Positions 1-8,097 of a stretch of 64,000 nt of DNA are shown piece after piece. The DNA comes from an uncultured Bacteroidales bacterium (GTDB lineage Bacteria; Bacteroidota; Bacteroidia; Bacteroidales; UBA932): positions 1-64,000 of the forward strand of contig CASFGK010000028.1 of NCBI GenBank assembly GCA_949294195.1, given 5' to 3'. The position numbers and the translations under genes were made by a program. Below the pieces are notes generated by a model. It was not told the DNA's origin and ran no database searches. It saw nothing but the letters and a program-made list of their open reading frames with translations. Within the stretch, counting starts at the first letter, position 1; the number at the start of each line of letters is the position of its first letter.

Positions 1-74
1 CAGTCTTGTCAATGATCTTTTCTGCCCCGTCCTGTACCGGTCTCCCTCGTTTCATTCCCCTCATTTCCCGAACG
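1..74 (-). other. 5' leader of a stable-RNA transcript leaving the window on the left
   Basis: This stretch lies downstream (leftward, minus strand) of a strong promoter and has no ORF. Read on the minus strand it ends in GATCATTGACA, which resembles the boxA-like element (TTCTTTGACA) seen in leaders of Bacteroidales rRNA operons. An rRNA operon immediately left of the window is the most likely reading, and a tRNA cluster the alternative. The RNA gene itself is not in the window, so this is an inference. Confidence 0.4.
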
Positions 75-80
75 GGATTG

Positions 81-141
81 CAAAGGTACTGCTTTTTTCT
101 TTCCCTCCAAATTTTTTCGCACTTTTTTTTGAACTTTTTTT
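81..141 (-). promoter_or_regulatory. Strong Bacteroidota promoter with phased A-tracts
   Basis: On the minus strand the -7 box TACCTTTG (88-81) and -33 box TTTG (111-108) are 19 bp apart. Upstream lie A-tracts centred near 114, 126 and 138, about one helical turn apart, which would curve the DNA like an UP element. The 14-bp block over the -33 box (107-120) is identical, and at the same distance from the -7 box, to that of the tRNA-Phe promoter at 41534-41547. It points left, off the window. Confidence 0.7.
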
Positions 142-288
142 GCAAATCTTTATTGCCGACACCGCAAAATCACTGTGCCTCAGACCGTTCCATATCCCGG
201 ATTTTCTTCTCCTTTTCCCCCCCCAAAAAAACGTCACGATCACAAAACCCGGAAAACGGAAAACTCCCGGAATCCTGCCTCATATCAC

Positions 289-336
289 AAAAAAATCCGG
301 ACCGGAACAGATATGCTTCTCGTTCCAGGTCCGGAT
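289..336 (-). terminator. Rho-independent terminator (probably bidirectional)
   Basis: ATCCGGACC (295-303) pairs with GGTCCGGAT (328-336), extended by GGAAC/GTTCC across one bulge. On the minus strand the stem runs into seven U (295-289); on the plus strand a T-rich tract follows at 341. It would end leftward transcription from the AraC gene about 200 bp after its stop codon. Confidence 0.75.
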
Positions 337-536
337 CTAATTTTTTAATCTTATGAAGTGTTCTTTACATCATGCCGCCTGCTATATATTAAGGTATAGT
401 TCCCAGAATACCGCACATCCGCCATCTGCGTATAGCACTTGTGTAACAAACAATATATAGTTTTGATCATAGATGCTCACCTGCGGAGCCAGTTAGAACC
501 GCAGAATGGCGGTTATACGGCATATAGCTTCTCTTT
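337..536. other. Gene-free intergenic stretch
   Basis: This stretch lies between the terminator and the AraC stop codon. I see only a 35-codon plus-strand ORF from 352 with no recognisable features, and no convincing RNA structure. It may simply be the 3' untranslated region of the AraC transcript. Confidence 0.5.
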
Positions 537-1391
537 TTACACTCTGGTATTCTTCGGACGCAGCCGTGACGGCAACTGACCGAAATGCTGCTTGCAGAAT
601 GTTCCAAGATGAGAACCTGATGAAAAGCCGAACTCCTCTGCTATGACCGAAAACGGTTTGTCGGTGGTTATTATCTCTCTCAGGACAATCTCGGCTCTCC
701 TTTCCTTCAGCCACTCGCCCGGAAGCTGGCCGAATTCCAGCTTGAACCATCGCTGGAAAGTAGAGACAGACATATTGGCTTTCACTGCAAATGTCTTGAC
801 ATCAAGTATATTACGATAGTTACGGTATACGAAATCCTTGAAACTGCTACGCTGCTCTATGGCTGGCTGCAGCAGCATGAACAGCTCGTCCCTCGTGTAC
901 ATATTCCACATCATCAGCAGCAGTTCCTTTCTTTTTATATCATGGAAACATGCACTGCCAAGTCCGGCACAAAGACCGTCTTCAAGCATACGGAAAAAAC
1001 TGGCAATCATCGGTTTGGCTTTAAGGGCTCTGGACGTTCCCGGCTCCCCGTAAAGTACCGGACCATCTTTGAGAGTATCGGAAGCTTTCTCGCACAAGAA
1101 CAAACCTATGGAGAAAAGACATGTAACCGCCTTACAATCCGAAAGGCAATGGCCTTTAAATGGCACACCGGACGGAACAAAGGACATGGATCCGGTTTCC
1201 AGCACGTATGAGGATGCTGCGGACGCTGTCACTTCCATACTGCCTTCCTGAATATAAAGCAGTATGCTTCCGCGATGGTTAAGATCTGAAATATCCGTAT
1301 CTTCCTGCAATCCGTAAATGGTGAAATTCAAGTCACCTTTTTCTGCAAAATCCGGGCATCCAGTATGTTTGTTTGCGTATTTTGACAACAT
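537..1391 (-). CDS. AraC family transcriptional regulator
   Basis: A 284-residue cytosolic DNA-binding regulator. The C-terminal ~100 residues carry the AraC double helix-turn-helix: a first helix pair around VKANMSVSTFQRWFK and a second around FSVIAEEFGFSSGSHLGTFC, with the usual F-G-Q-L-P after each. The N-terminal ~170 residues look like a cupin-type sensing domain (YIQEGSMEV, then SFVPSGVPFKG), as in regulators that bind a small molecule. It is divergent from the tricorn-like protease gene with 167 bp between start codons, so that gene or itself is the obvious candidate target. The ligand is unknown. The length is typical for the family and the start ATG follows a good promoter. Confidence 0.9.
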   Translation of the reverse strand: MLSKYANKHTGCPDFAEKGDLNFTIYGLQEDTDISDLNHRGSILLYIQEGSMEVTASAASSYVLETGSMSFVPSGVPFKGHCLSDCKAVTCLFSIGLFLCEKASDTLKDGPVLYGEPGTSRALKAKPMIASFFRMLEDGLCAGLGSACFHDIKRKELLLMMWNMYTRDELFMLLQPAIEQRSSFKDFVYRNYRNILDVKTFAVKANMSVSTFQRWFKLEFGQLPGEWLKERRAEIVLREIITTDKPFSVIAEEFGFSSGSHLGTFCKQHFGQLPSRLRPKNTRV

Positions 1392-1420
1392 GTGAATACT
1401 CGTTTTATTTTTTGGGGTTG

Positions 1421-1451
1421 CAAAAATATGAACTTCCTTATAATCCGCAAT
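1421..1451 (-). promoter_or_regulatory. Promoter of the AraC gene
   Basis: On the minus strand ATTG (1451-1448), a 19-bp spacer, then TATTTTTG (1428-1421) fits the Bacteroidota -33/-7 consensus. The predicted start near 1414 gives a short leader. Confidence 0.6.
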
Positions 1452-1505
1452 ATCATTTTTACATCAAAAAGTATCAAATCATGCTCAATGAGAGGTTATT
1501 TGAGT

Positions 1506-1513
1506 TATATTTG
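1506..1513 (+). promoter_or_regulatory. -7 element upstream of the tricorn-like gene
   Basis: TATATTTG matches TAnnTTTG and would start transcription near 1520, about 40 nt before the ATG. No clear -33 box is visible, which would fit a promoter needing an activator such as the divergent AraC protein (inference). Confidence 0.45.
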
Positions 1514-1558
1514 TGCGTTTTGTGTTACAAAAGCTAATTTTTTTAATTTAAATCCGTA

Positions 1559-4500
1559 ATGAAACAAATTCTTTTGACCATTTCAGCCCTTTTCCTTGTA
1601 TGGAGTGCATCAGCGGCTGAAGACTCCCCGCTATGGCTCAGGAAAAACAGCATCTCTCCGGACGGGAGCAAGATTGCGTTCTGCTATAAGGGTGACATTT
1701 ATGTTGTAAGTTCTGACGGTGGAAAGGCTTTGCAGGTGACCAGCAACCCGGCCTATGACTCCGACCCGATATGGACTCCGGACGGGAAAAGCATTGTTTT
1801 CAGTTCATACCGTGATGCGGACAAGGATATCTATATCACATCCGCAGAGGGAGGTACGCCTAAAAGGATAACTGATTATCCCGGCAGCGAAGTCCCTATG
1901 GCCGTACTGCCGGACGGAAGGATAGTTTTTGCGGCTGCTTTGCAGCAGGATGCCCTGTATGACGGCTTCCCGGGCAATGCGGCACAGCTGTACACCGTCG
2001 GGCAGGACGGAGGCAGGCCGGAATTCGTGACATCACTGCCTGTTTCAAGTCTGAGTGTAAATAAAGACGATGTTGTCCTTTATGAAGACTGGAAAGGATA
2101 CGAAGACCCGTTCAGAAAACATCATACATCATCTGTTACCCGTGATGTATGGGTATACAGACCGGCTGCAGGTCAGGAAGGCTTTGTTATCAACGGCCAG
2201 GGCGAGTTCAGTAAACTGTCCGCTTTCAAAGGAGAGGACAGGAATCCGGTATTTGCCGCTGACGGAGATACTTTCTATTATCTGAGTGAAAAAGACGGCA
2301 GCTTCAATATCTACAGGAGTTCTCTTTCCGATCCTTCGGAATCTGTCCGGATAACGCACAATACAACTCATCCCGTAAGGTATATATCCGTATCTGACAA
2401 CGGGACCATTTCATTTTCATTCAATGGAGAGCTCTACACTGTCAGGGAGGGACAGGAACCTCAAAAGGTAAATATCAGCATCGTTTCAGACAAACTTGAA
2501 CGTGACAACATTATAAGGTATATTTCCAGCGGTTCGAATGATCTGGCTGTTTCTCCAAACGGGAAAGAGGTGGCCATCATTCTCAGAGGAGATGTATTCG
2601 TCACTTCCGTAGACTACGGTACTACCAAACGTATCACTGATACCCCGGAGCAGGAAAGGAATCTGAGTTTTTCAGAGGATGGAAAGACCTTGTACTATTC
2701 TTCAGAGCGCAACGGCCACTGGGGCATCTACGCGACATCACTTACGGACAAGGATGACAAGTATTTCACATACAGTGTGAAAATGGAAGAGAAAATGATT
2801 ACCTCCCCCGAGCAGACCTGCTTCCAGCCGGCAGTTTCTCCAGACGGGAAGTGGCTTGCATTCCTCAGAGACAGGACAGAACTGGTTATCAAGGAAATAA
2901 AGAGCGGAAAAGAAAAATCTCTCCACAAAAATGTGAATTATTCCTATTCTGACGGAGACCAGAGTTTTGCATGGAGTCCTGACAGCAAATACATCCTTTG
3001 CAACTGGCAGGCAAACGGCGGATGGAACAATGAGGACATCGCTCTGGTAGACATTGAGACCGGTAAGATCTCAGACCTGACTGAAAGCGGATATACTGAC
3101 GGCAATTTCAGATGGGCTCTCAAAGGCAAAGCCATGACCTGGATGTCAGACAGGGCAGGATACCGCAGTCATGGAAGCTGGGGCTCAGAGTATGACATCT
3201 ACGCCATGTTCTTTGACGGCAAAGAGTTCTACAAATTCACCCGTGACAAGGAAAGCGATGAAATGGAGACCCTTCTGGCAGATGAGAAGGAAATGAAGAA
3301 AGAGGAAAAGAAAGAGGCTAAGGATTCGGCAAAAGTAGAGAAAGGTGAGGAAAAGCTTGTTCTGGACCTCGATAACAGAGAGGACAGGATTGTCCGCCTG
3401 ACAAGGTTCTCAGGAAGACTCGGAGACCATTATCTGAATGCAGACGGAAGCAAGCTCTACTACATGACACGCCTGGAGAAAAGCTACGACCTCTGTGTCA
3501 TGGATATAAAGGAAGGTAGCGTGAAGGTTCTTGCAAAGGGCCTCTACGGGTCAATATACCCGACTAAAGACGACAAATCATTCTATGTTCTCAGCGGCAG
3601 GGGCATCACAAAAGTGGACATGGCTTCAGGATCGCAGGAAAACATCTCATTCTCAGGAGAGTTCAACTACAGACCGGCAGAAGAGAGAGAATACATCTTC
3701 AACCATGTCTGGAAACAGGTGAACGAAAAATTCTATGACAAGGAAATACACGGTATTGACTGGGCCATGTACAGAGATGCATACAGCCGTTTCCTCCCGT
3801 ATATCAACAACAATTTCGATTTTCAGGAAATGTTGTCCGAACTGCTGGGCGAGCTCAACGGTTCACATACCGGGGCAAGGTACTATGGTGCAGGTTCAAG
3901 GAATATTGGCAGACTCGGGTTCATACCGGACTACAGTTACGATGGGGACGGTCTTAAGATAGCCGAGGTGCTCAAAGGCGGACCTCTCTCCGTCGTCGAC
4001 CCTGAAATCAAGGCTGGAGACATTATTGAAGCCATTGACGGACAGAAGATAACAGCCGGAATGAACTGGTTCCCGCTTCTCACGATGAAAGCAGGGGACA
4101 AAGTATTGGTGACTGTAAGCAAAGGAAAGAAAAGCGAAGAGATTTACGTCGAGGCCGGATACAGTGATGCAGGCCAGCTGTACCGCAGATGGGTAAAGCA
4201 GCGTGAAGAAATGGTCAAGAAGCTTTCCGGAGGCCGTGTGGGCTATGTCCATGTAGCAGGAATGGACTCTGACAGCTTCCGTGAGGTATACTCGAAACTT
4301 CTGGGCAAGTACAGGACCGCTGATGCCGTAATTGTAGATACAAGAAACAACGGAGGAGGATGGCTGCATGATGATCTTGCCACTCTGCTCTCAGGAAAGG
4401 CTTATATAAAATTCGAGCCAAGAGGACAGTACATCGGAACAGAGCCATACAGCAAATGGACCAAACCGTCCTGCGTGCTTATCGGAGAGAACAATTACTC

Positions 4501-4795
4501 AGATGCATGCGGCTTCCCATATGTGTACAAGACTCTCGGTATCGGCAAACTGATCGGGGCTCCTGTTCCGGGCACAATGACTGCCGTATGGTGGGAACAG
4601 CAGATTGACCCGACCATCATCTTCGGTATTCCTCAGGTTGGTGCAGTCGGTCTCAAGGAAGGACGTTACCTTGAGAATATGCAGATAGAGCCTGATATTC
4701 TGGTCTACAATGATCCGGCTTCCGTTCTGAACGGTGAAGACAGACAGCTCGAAGCTGCAGTAAAGGAAATGCTGAAAGAAATAGGAGCTGAATAG
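1559..4795 (+). CDS. Tricorn-like S41 protease with WD40/PD40 propellers and PDZ domain
   Basis: A 1078-residue exported peptidase related to archaeal tricorn protease. A signal peptide (1-20, ending SASAA) is followed by two stretches of PD40-type propeller repeats (SPDGSKIAF, TPDGKSIVF and similar, residues ~30-690), interrupted by a lysine/glutamate-rich linker near 575-600. A helical bundle follows, then a PDZ domain (~775-860) and the C-terminal S41 peptidase core. Visible active-site candidates are the Ser-His pair S769/H770, the nucleophile S981 in NYSDACGF, and E1039. The signal peptide suggests periplasmic action on peptides. It is monocistronic: a strong terminator follows. Tricorn homologues of this layout are common in Bacteroidota; the true substrate is unknown. 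Confidence 0.92.
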   Translation: MKQILLTISALFLVWSASAAEDSPLWLRKNSISPDGSKIAFCYKGDIYVVSSDGGKALQVTSNPAYDSDPIWTPDGKSIVFSSYRDADKDIYITSAEGGTPKRITDYPGSEVPMAVLPDGRIVFAAALQQDALYDGFPGNAAQLYTVGQDGGRPEFVTSLPVSSLSVNKDDVVLYEDWKGYEDPFRKHHTSSVTRDVWVYRPAAGQEGFVINGQGEFSKLSAFKGEDRNPVFAADGDTFYYLSEKDGSFNIYRSSLSDPSESVRITHNTTHPVRYISVSDNGTISFSFNGELYTVREGQEPQKVNISIVSDKLERDNIIRYISSGSNDLAVSPNGKEVAIILRGDVFVTSVDYGTTKRITDTPEQERNLSFSEDGKTLYYSSERNGHWGIYATSLTDKDDKYFTYSVKMEEKMITSPEQTCFQPAVSPDGKWLAFLRDRTELVIKEIKSGKEKSLHKNVNYSYSDGDQSFAWSPDSKYILCNWQANGGWNNEDIALVDIETGKISDLTESGYTDGNFRWALKGKAMTWMSDRAGYRSHGSWGSEYDIYAMFFDGKEFYKFTRDKESDEMETLLADEKEMKKEEKKEAKDSAKVEKGEEKLVLDLDNREDRIVRLTRFSGRLGDHYLNADGSKLYYMTRLEKSYDLCVMDIKEGSVKVLAKGLYGSIYPTKDDKSFYVLSGRGITKVDMASGSQENISFSGEFNYRPAEEREYIFNHVWKQVNEKFYDKEIHGIDWAMYRDAYSRFLPYINNNFDFQEMLSELLGELNGSHTGARYYGAGSRNIGRLGFIPDYSYDGDGLKIAEVLKGGPLSVVDPEIKAGDIIEAIDGQKITAGMNWFPLLTMKAGDKVLVTVSKGKKSEEIYVEAGYSDAGQLYRRWVKQREEMVKKLSGGRVGYVHVAGMDSDSFREVYSKLLGKYRTADAVIVDTRNNGGGWLHDDLATLLSGKAYIKFEPRGQYIGTEPYSKWTKPSCVLIGENNYSDACGFPYVYKTLGIGKLIGAPVPGTMTAVWWEQQIDPTIIFGIPQVGAVGLKEGRYLENMQIEPDILVYNDPASVLNGEDRQLEAAVKEMLKEIGAE

Positions 4796-4820
4796 CGGCT
4801 TTTCCGCATTAAGAATATAT

Positions 4821-4879
4821 GGCTGGAAACGTACTGTTGTCACTCAGGACTTGACAGGACTGTTTCCAGCCTCTTTTTT
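4821..4879 (+). terminator. Rho-independent terminator after the tricorn-like gene
   Basis: A perfect 10-bp stem, GGCTGGAAAC (4821-4830) with GTTTCCAGCC (4862-4871), has a long internally pairable loop and is followed by six T (4874-4879). Confidence 0.8.
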
Positions 4880-4966
4880 CACTAGATTTGACCTTCGGCC
4901 ATATATACTGTTGCGCCTCGGAAAAGAAAATTGGACAAGTTCATTTCCTTTTCTCTCGGCTTTGCG

Positions 4967-4974
4967 TATATTTG
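4967..4974 (+). promoter_or_regulatory. -7 element upstream of the glycosyltransferase operon
   Basis: TATATTTG matches TAnnTTTG 18 bp before the chosen start codon at 4992, giving a leader of about 10 nt. No good -33 box lies at the usual distance. Confidence 0.45.
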
Positions 4975-4991
4975 TCCAAATTCAATTTTTT

Positions 4992-5717
4992 ATGGACAGC
5001 AAGGTTGTAATTATACCGACTTACAACGAAAAGGAAAACATAGAAAAAATCATACGGGCTGTGTTTTCCCTTGACGGAGACTACCATATACTGGTAATAG
5101 AGGACGGGTCCCCTGACGGGACAGGAAGTATTGTCAAAAGTCTTCAAACAGAATTCCGCGAGAGGCTATTCATGATAGAACGCTCAGGCAAGCTGGGGCT
5201 TGGAACAGCTTATATAACCGGTTTCAAGTGGGCCATCAGCCATGGCTATGACTATATATTCGAAATGGATGCCGACTTCTCCCACAATCCTGAAGACCTC
5301 CCGAAACTTTACAGTACATGCAGAGACGGTGCGGATCTGGCCATAGGGTCCAGATACTGCAACGGCATAAGTGTCATCAACTGGCCGATCGGAAGGGTAA
5401 TAATGTCATACTATGCGTCCGTATATGTTCGTAAAGTATTGGGCATGAATGTCTATGACACAACAGCAGGCTTCAAGTGCTATAAAAGGAAAGTCCTTGA
5501 AACGATAGATCTGGACAATGTGCATATGAAAGGGTACGGATTCCAGATTGAAATGAAATATACCACTTACCGTCTTGGATTCAAGATAGTGGAAGTACCG
5601 ATAATTTTCGTGGACAGGAAAGAAGGGACATCGAAGATGAGCAGCGGAATATTCGGTGAAGCGTTCTGGGGTGTCCTTAAAATGAGGATGAGAAAAATCA
5701 AACCGAGAAATATATGA
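4992..5717 (+). CDS. Polyprenol-phosphate mannosyltransferase-like GT2 glycosyltransferase
   Basis: A 241-residue GT-A fold family 2 glycosyltransferase of the dolichol/polyprenol monophosphomannose synthase type. Transfer of a sugar from a nucleotide sugar to a lipid carrier at the inner face of the membrane is the family role. Motifs seen are VVIIPTYNEKENI at the N-terminus, the nucleotide-binding IEDGSPDGTG (usually DDGSPDGT) and the metal-binding DAD in EMDADFSHNP. There is no C-terminal membrane domain, so it is the short bacterial form. I chose the ATG at 4992, not one 141 bp upstream, because it gives the family N-terminus and lies just after the promoter. Its stop overlaps the next start (ATGA), so it is translationally coupled to the dihydroorotase gene. 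Confidence 0.9.
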   Translation: MDSKVVIIPTYNEKENIEKIIRAVFSLDGDYHILVIEDGSPDGTGSIVKSLQTEFRERLFMIERSGKLGLGTAYITGFKWAISHGYDYIFEMDADFSHNPEDLPKLYSTCRDGADLAIGSRYCNGISVINWPIGRVIMSYYASVYVRKVLGMNVYDTTAGFKCYKRKVLETIDLDNVHMKGYGFQIEMKYTTYRLGFKIVEVPIIFVDRKEGTSKMSSGIFGEAFWGVLKMRMRKIKPRNI

Positions 5718-7126
5718 TTCCCGAAATTTGTCTTCTTCTGCACAATGCTACCGTCGTAACAGGAAAATCTGTCAGGACGGGGACCGTGGCTGTTTCCGGT
5801 GAACGTATCAGCGGAGTGTGGTATCCCGATGAAGACGGCATGGTAGTGTTTGAGGGAAGGGAAATCCCTTTCAGCAGGCTGCCGTCCGAGTTTGCAGGGA
5901 CTTATCCAGGAGCTGAAGTTTCAGACCTTACAGGGAAAATGCTGCTGGCGGGAGGGATTGATGCCCATGTCCATTTCCGTGAACCCGGAATGACATCAAA
6001 GGCTGACATGAGTACCGAATCACTTGCCGCCATTATGGGAGGGGTTACCTCTTTTATAGATATGCCGAATACCAATCCTCCGACCATAACCGGAGAACGG
6101 ATCAAGGAGAAGCTGGACATGGCTTCCGGAAGATCTTATGCCAACTACGGCTTCCATTTGGGAGCGACCAACAACAATCTGACTGAAATACAGAACGCAG
6201 ACCCTGAAAATTTCGGGGCAGTAAAAGTTTTCATGGGTTCATCGACAGGCAACATGCTGGTAGATGATGACTCAGCACTCGGCAGCATCTTCCGTATGGA
6301 AGGGAAAAGAATCTTCGTACACTGTGAGGACGAGAAAACCATAAGAGAGAATCTTCTGGCGGCTCAGGAAAAATACGGTGACGGGATTCCGTTCAGGGAT
6401 CATGAAAATATCAGGAGCAGAAAAGCCTGTATAAAATCGTCCGTGAAAGCCCTTGAAATGGCGATGAAATACGGTACGAAACTTCACATCCTCCATATCA
6501 GCACGGCAGAAGAAGTGGAGATGGTGAGAGCCGCCAAGCAGATTAATCCGGAAATCACCGCAGAAACTTCGGCCAACTACCTGTGGTTCTGCGACAGCGA
6601 CTACGAAACTCTGGGAAGCAGGATAAAGTGCAACCCTTCAATAAAGACTGCAAATGACAGAGATGCACTCAGAGCCGCTCTGGCGAACGGAATTATAGAT
6701 ACCATAGGTTCCGACCATGCTCCGCATCTTCCTAGCGAGAAGCAGCGGCCTTATATGACTGCGCCGTCAGGTATCCCGTCAGTCCAGCAGAGTCTGCCTG
6801 TCCTGATAACAGTTGCATCACAGGAAGGTATTCCAATGAACAGGATTGCATCTGTCTTTTCTGAAAGAATCGCGCAGATGCTCGGAATCAGGGACAGAGG
6901 ATTCATAAAAAAAGGTTATTATGCCGATATAGTCATTGTCGACCCTGAAAAGGAATTCACGGTAAAGCCGGATGACCTCAAATATAAATGCGGATGGACT
7001 CCATATGAAGGCGCCAGACTTAAAGGATATGTGGAAACCGTGTTTCTGAGTGGATCGAAAGTCATAAGCGACGGCATATTGAAGAATGATGCCCCGTCCG
7101 GGCAAAAACTTGATTTCAAGAAATAA
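5714..7126 (+). CDS. pyrC: Dihydroorotase
   Basis: A 470-residue zinc amidohydrolase catalysing ring closure of carbamoyl aspartate to dihydroorotate in pyrimidine synthesis. It shows the metal motif DAHVHFREPG, the substrate segment DMPNTNPPT, later histidines in VHCED and HILHIST, and the catalytic aspartate in GSDHAPH. It is somewhat longer than the usual ~445 residues because of an extended N-terminal strand region before the first metal motif. Its ATG overlaps the glycosyltransferase stop codon, and the exporter gene starts 3 bp after its stop, so the three form one operon although their functions are unrelated. Confidence 0.95.
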   Translation: MIPEICLLLHNATVVTGKSVRTGTVAVSGERISGVWYPDEDGMVVFEGREIPFSRLPSEFAGTYPGAEVSDLTGKMLLAGGIDAHVHFREPGMTSKADMSTESLAAIMGGVTSFIDMPNTNPPTITGERIKEKLDMASGRSYANYGFHLGATNNNLTEIQNADPENFGAVKVFMGSSTGNMLVDDDSALGSIFRMEGKRIFVHCEDEKTIRENLLAAQEKYGDGIPFRDHENIRSRKACIKSSVKALEMAMKYGTKLHILHISTAEEVEMVRAAKQINPEITAETSANYLWFCDSDYETLGSRIKCNPSIKTANDRDALRAALANGIIDTIGSDHAPHLPSEKQRPYMTAPSGIPSVQQSLPVLITVASQEGIPMNRIASVFSERIAQMLGIRDRGFIKKGYYADIVIVDPEKEFTVKPDDLKYKCGWTPYEGARLKGYVETVFLSGSKVISDGILKNDAPSGQKLDFKK

Positions 7127-7129
7127 CAC

Positions 7130-8050
7130 ATGAAATACAGCTCTATTGGAAAAGAACTTGGCAAAAATTCAAAATTCCTGATATACACCGTCTCCCTGTT
7201 CGCTATCATTCTATGGGGTATATCATACATATGGACAAACCAGCTGATAGCGCTTGATATACCTGTCACCTATTTCGTGTTCGTGAGGATACTGTTTGCC
7301 GGCCTCGTTCTGTTTTTGCTGAACGCGGCAAGCGGAAGGATAGCGAAAATAAAGCGCAGGGACATTCCGAAATTCCTTCTTCTTGCCTTCTTCGAGCCGT
7401 TCATATACTTTATCTGCGAGTCATACGGAGTCAAAGAGACAGGCTCCCCTACCCTGAGTGCAATGATTATAGCCACCATTCCCATCTTCTCTGTAGGCGC
7501 CGGTGTCATTTTCTTCAAAGAAAAGATCAATGCCGTAAACATCTCCGGTATCCTGATGTGCCTGCTTGGCATCGTGCTGGTAGTCATGAGCAAGGGAGAA
7601 CTCGGGAAACATTTCATATTCGGTATAATCCTTCTTCTTATAGCTGTCCTCAGTGAAGTAGGACATGCGTCTGTCACCAAAAGCCTCTCAGGCAACTATT
7701 CCAGCCAGATAATAGTCATGTATCAGTTCCTGATAGGGTCCGTATATCTTCTGCCGCTTTTTATTTTCAAAGGACTTGACGGATTTTCAGCAAGATATAT
7801 GTCTGCGGATGTCTGGTATCCGATTATCTGCCTGTCTGTTCTCTGCTCCAGCCTTGCCTTTTCCCTTTGGGTAAGTACAATCAAGAGTCTCGGAGTGGCA
7901 AAATCAAGCATATTCTCCGCCCTTATTCCAGTAGTAGCGGCACTGGTGTCGTGGATTCTCGGCCATGAGATACTGAACCTGCGTCAGTTCACAGGTATAG
8001 TCATATCCGCGATCGGAGTGGTGCTTTCACAATATACAAAAAGAAAATAG
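7130..8050 (+). CDS. EamA/DMT-family transporter
   Basis: A 306-residue inner-membrane protein with about ten hydrophobic helices in two repeats of five, the layout of the drug/metabolite (EamA, RhaT-like) superfamily. The first repeat has an ALDIPVTYFVFVRILFA segment and the second a LGHEILNLRQFTG segment before the last helix, both typical. Such proteins export amino acids or metabolites; the substrate cannot be read from sequence. It is the last gene of the operon starting at 4992 and converges on the outer-membrane protein gene at 8098. Confidence 0.88.
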   Translation: MKYSSIGKELGKNSKFLIYTVSLFAIILWGISYIWTNQLIALDIPVTYFVFVRILFAGLVLFLLNAASGRIAKIKRRDIPKFLLLAFFEPFIYFICESYGVKETGSPTLSAMIIATIPIFSVGAGVIFFKEKINAVNISGILMCLLGIVLVVMSKGELGKHFIFGIILLLIAVLSEVGHASVTKSLSGNYSSQIIVMYQFLIGSVYLLPLFIFKGLDGFSARYMSADVWYPIICLSVLCSSLAFSLWVSTIKSLGVAKSSIFSALIPVVAALVSWILGHEILNLRQFTGIVISAIGVVLSQYTKRK

Positions 8051-8079
8051 CACCGGTGCGGCAGATTTGCCGGCGGTGC
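8050..8079. terminator. Hairpin between convergent genes, without a T-run
   Basis: GCACCG (8050-8055) pairs with CGGTGC (8074-8079) and GGCA (60-63) with TGCC (68-71) inside. It sits in the 47-bp gap between two convergent genes. No uridine tract follows on either strand, so termination here is only suggested. Confidence 0.35.
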
Positions 8080-8097
8080 CATTATCCGGATTCGGAA

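Noticed and set aside
217..231. Tract of eight C followed by seven A, and a seven-G tract at 26571-26577, as phase-variable switches
   Set aside because: Both lie in intergenic or leader DNA without a surface gene whose reading frame they would shift.
352..459. 35-codon plus-strand ORF in the gene-free stretch
   Set aside because: No ribosome site, promoter or recognisable sequence; this length is expected by chance.
1559..4795. Tricorn-like gene and AraC regulator as a new peptide-sensing system
   Set aside because: Each family is common alone in Bacteroidota; divergent placement is suggestive of regulation but nothing else supports a dedicated system.
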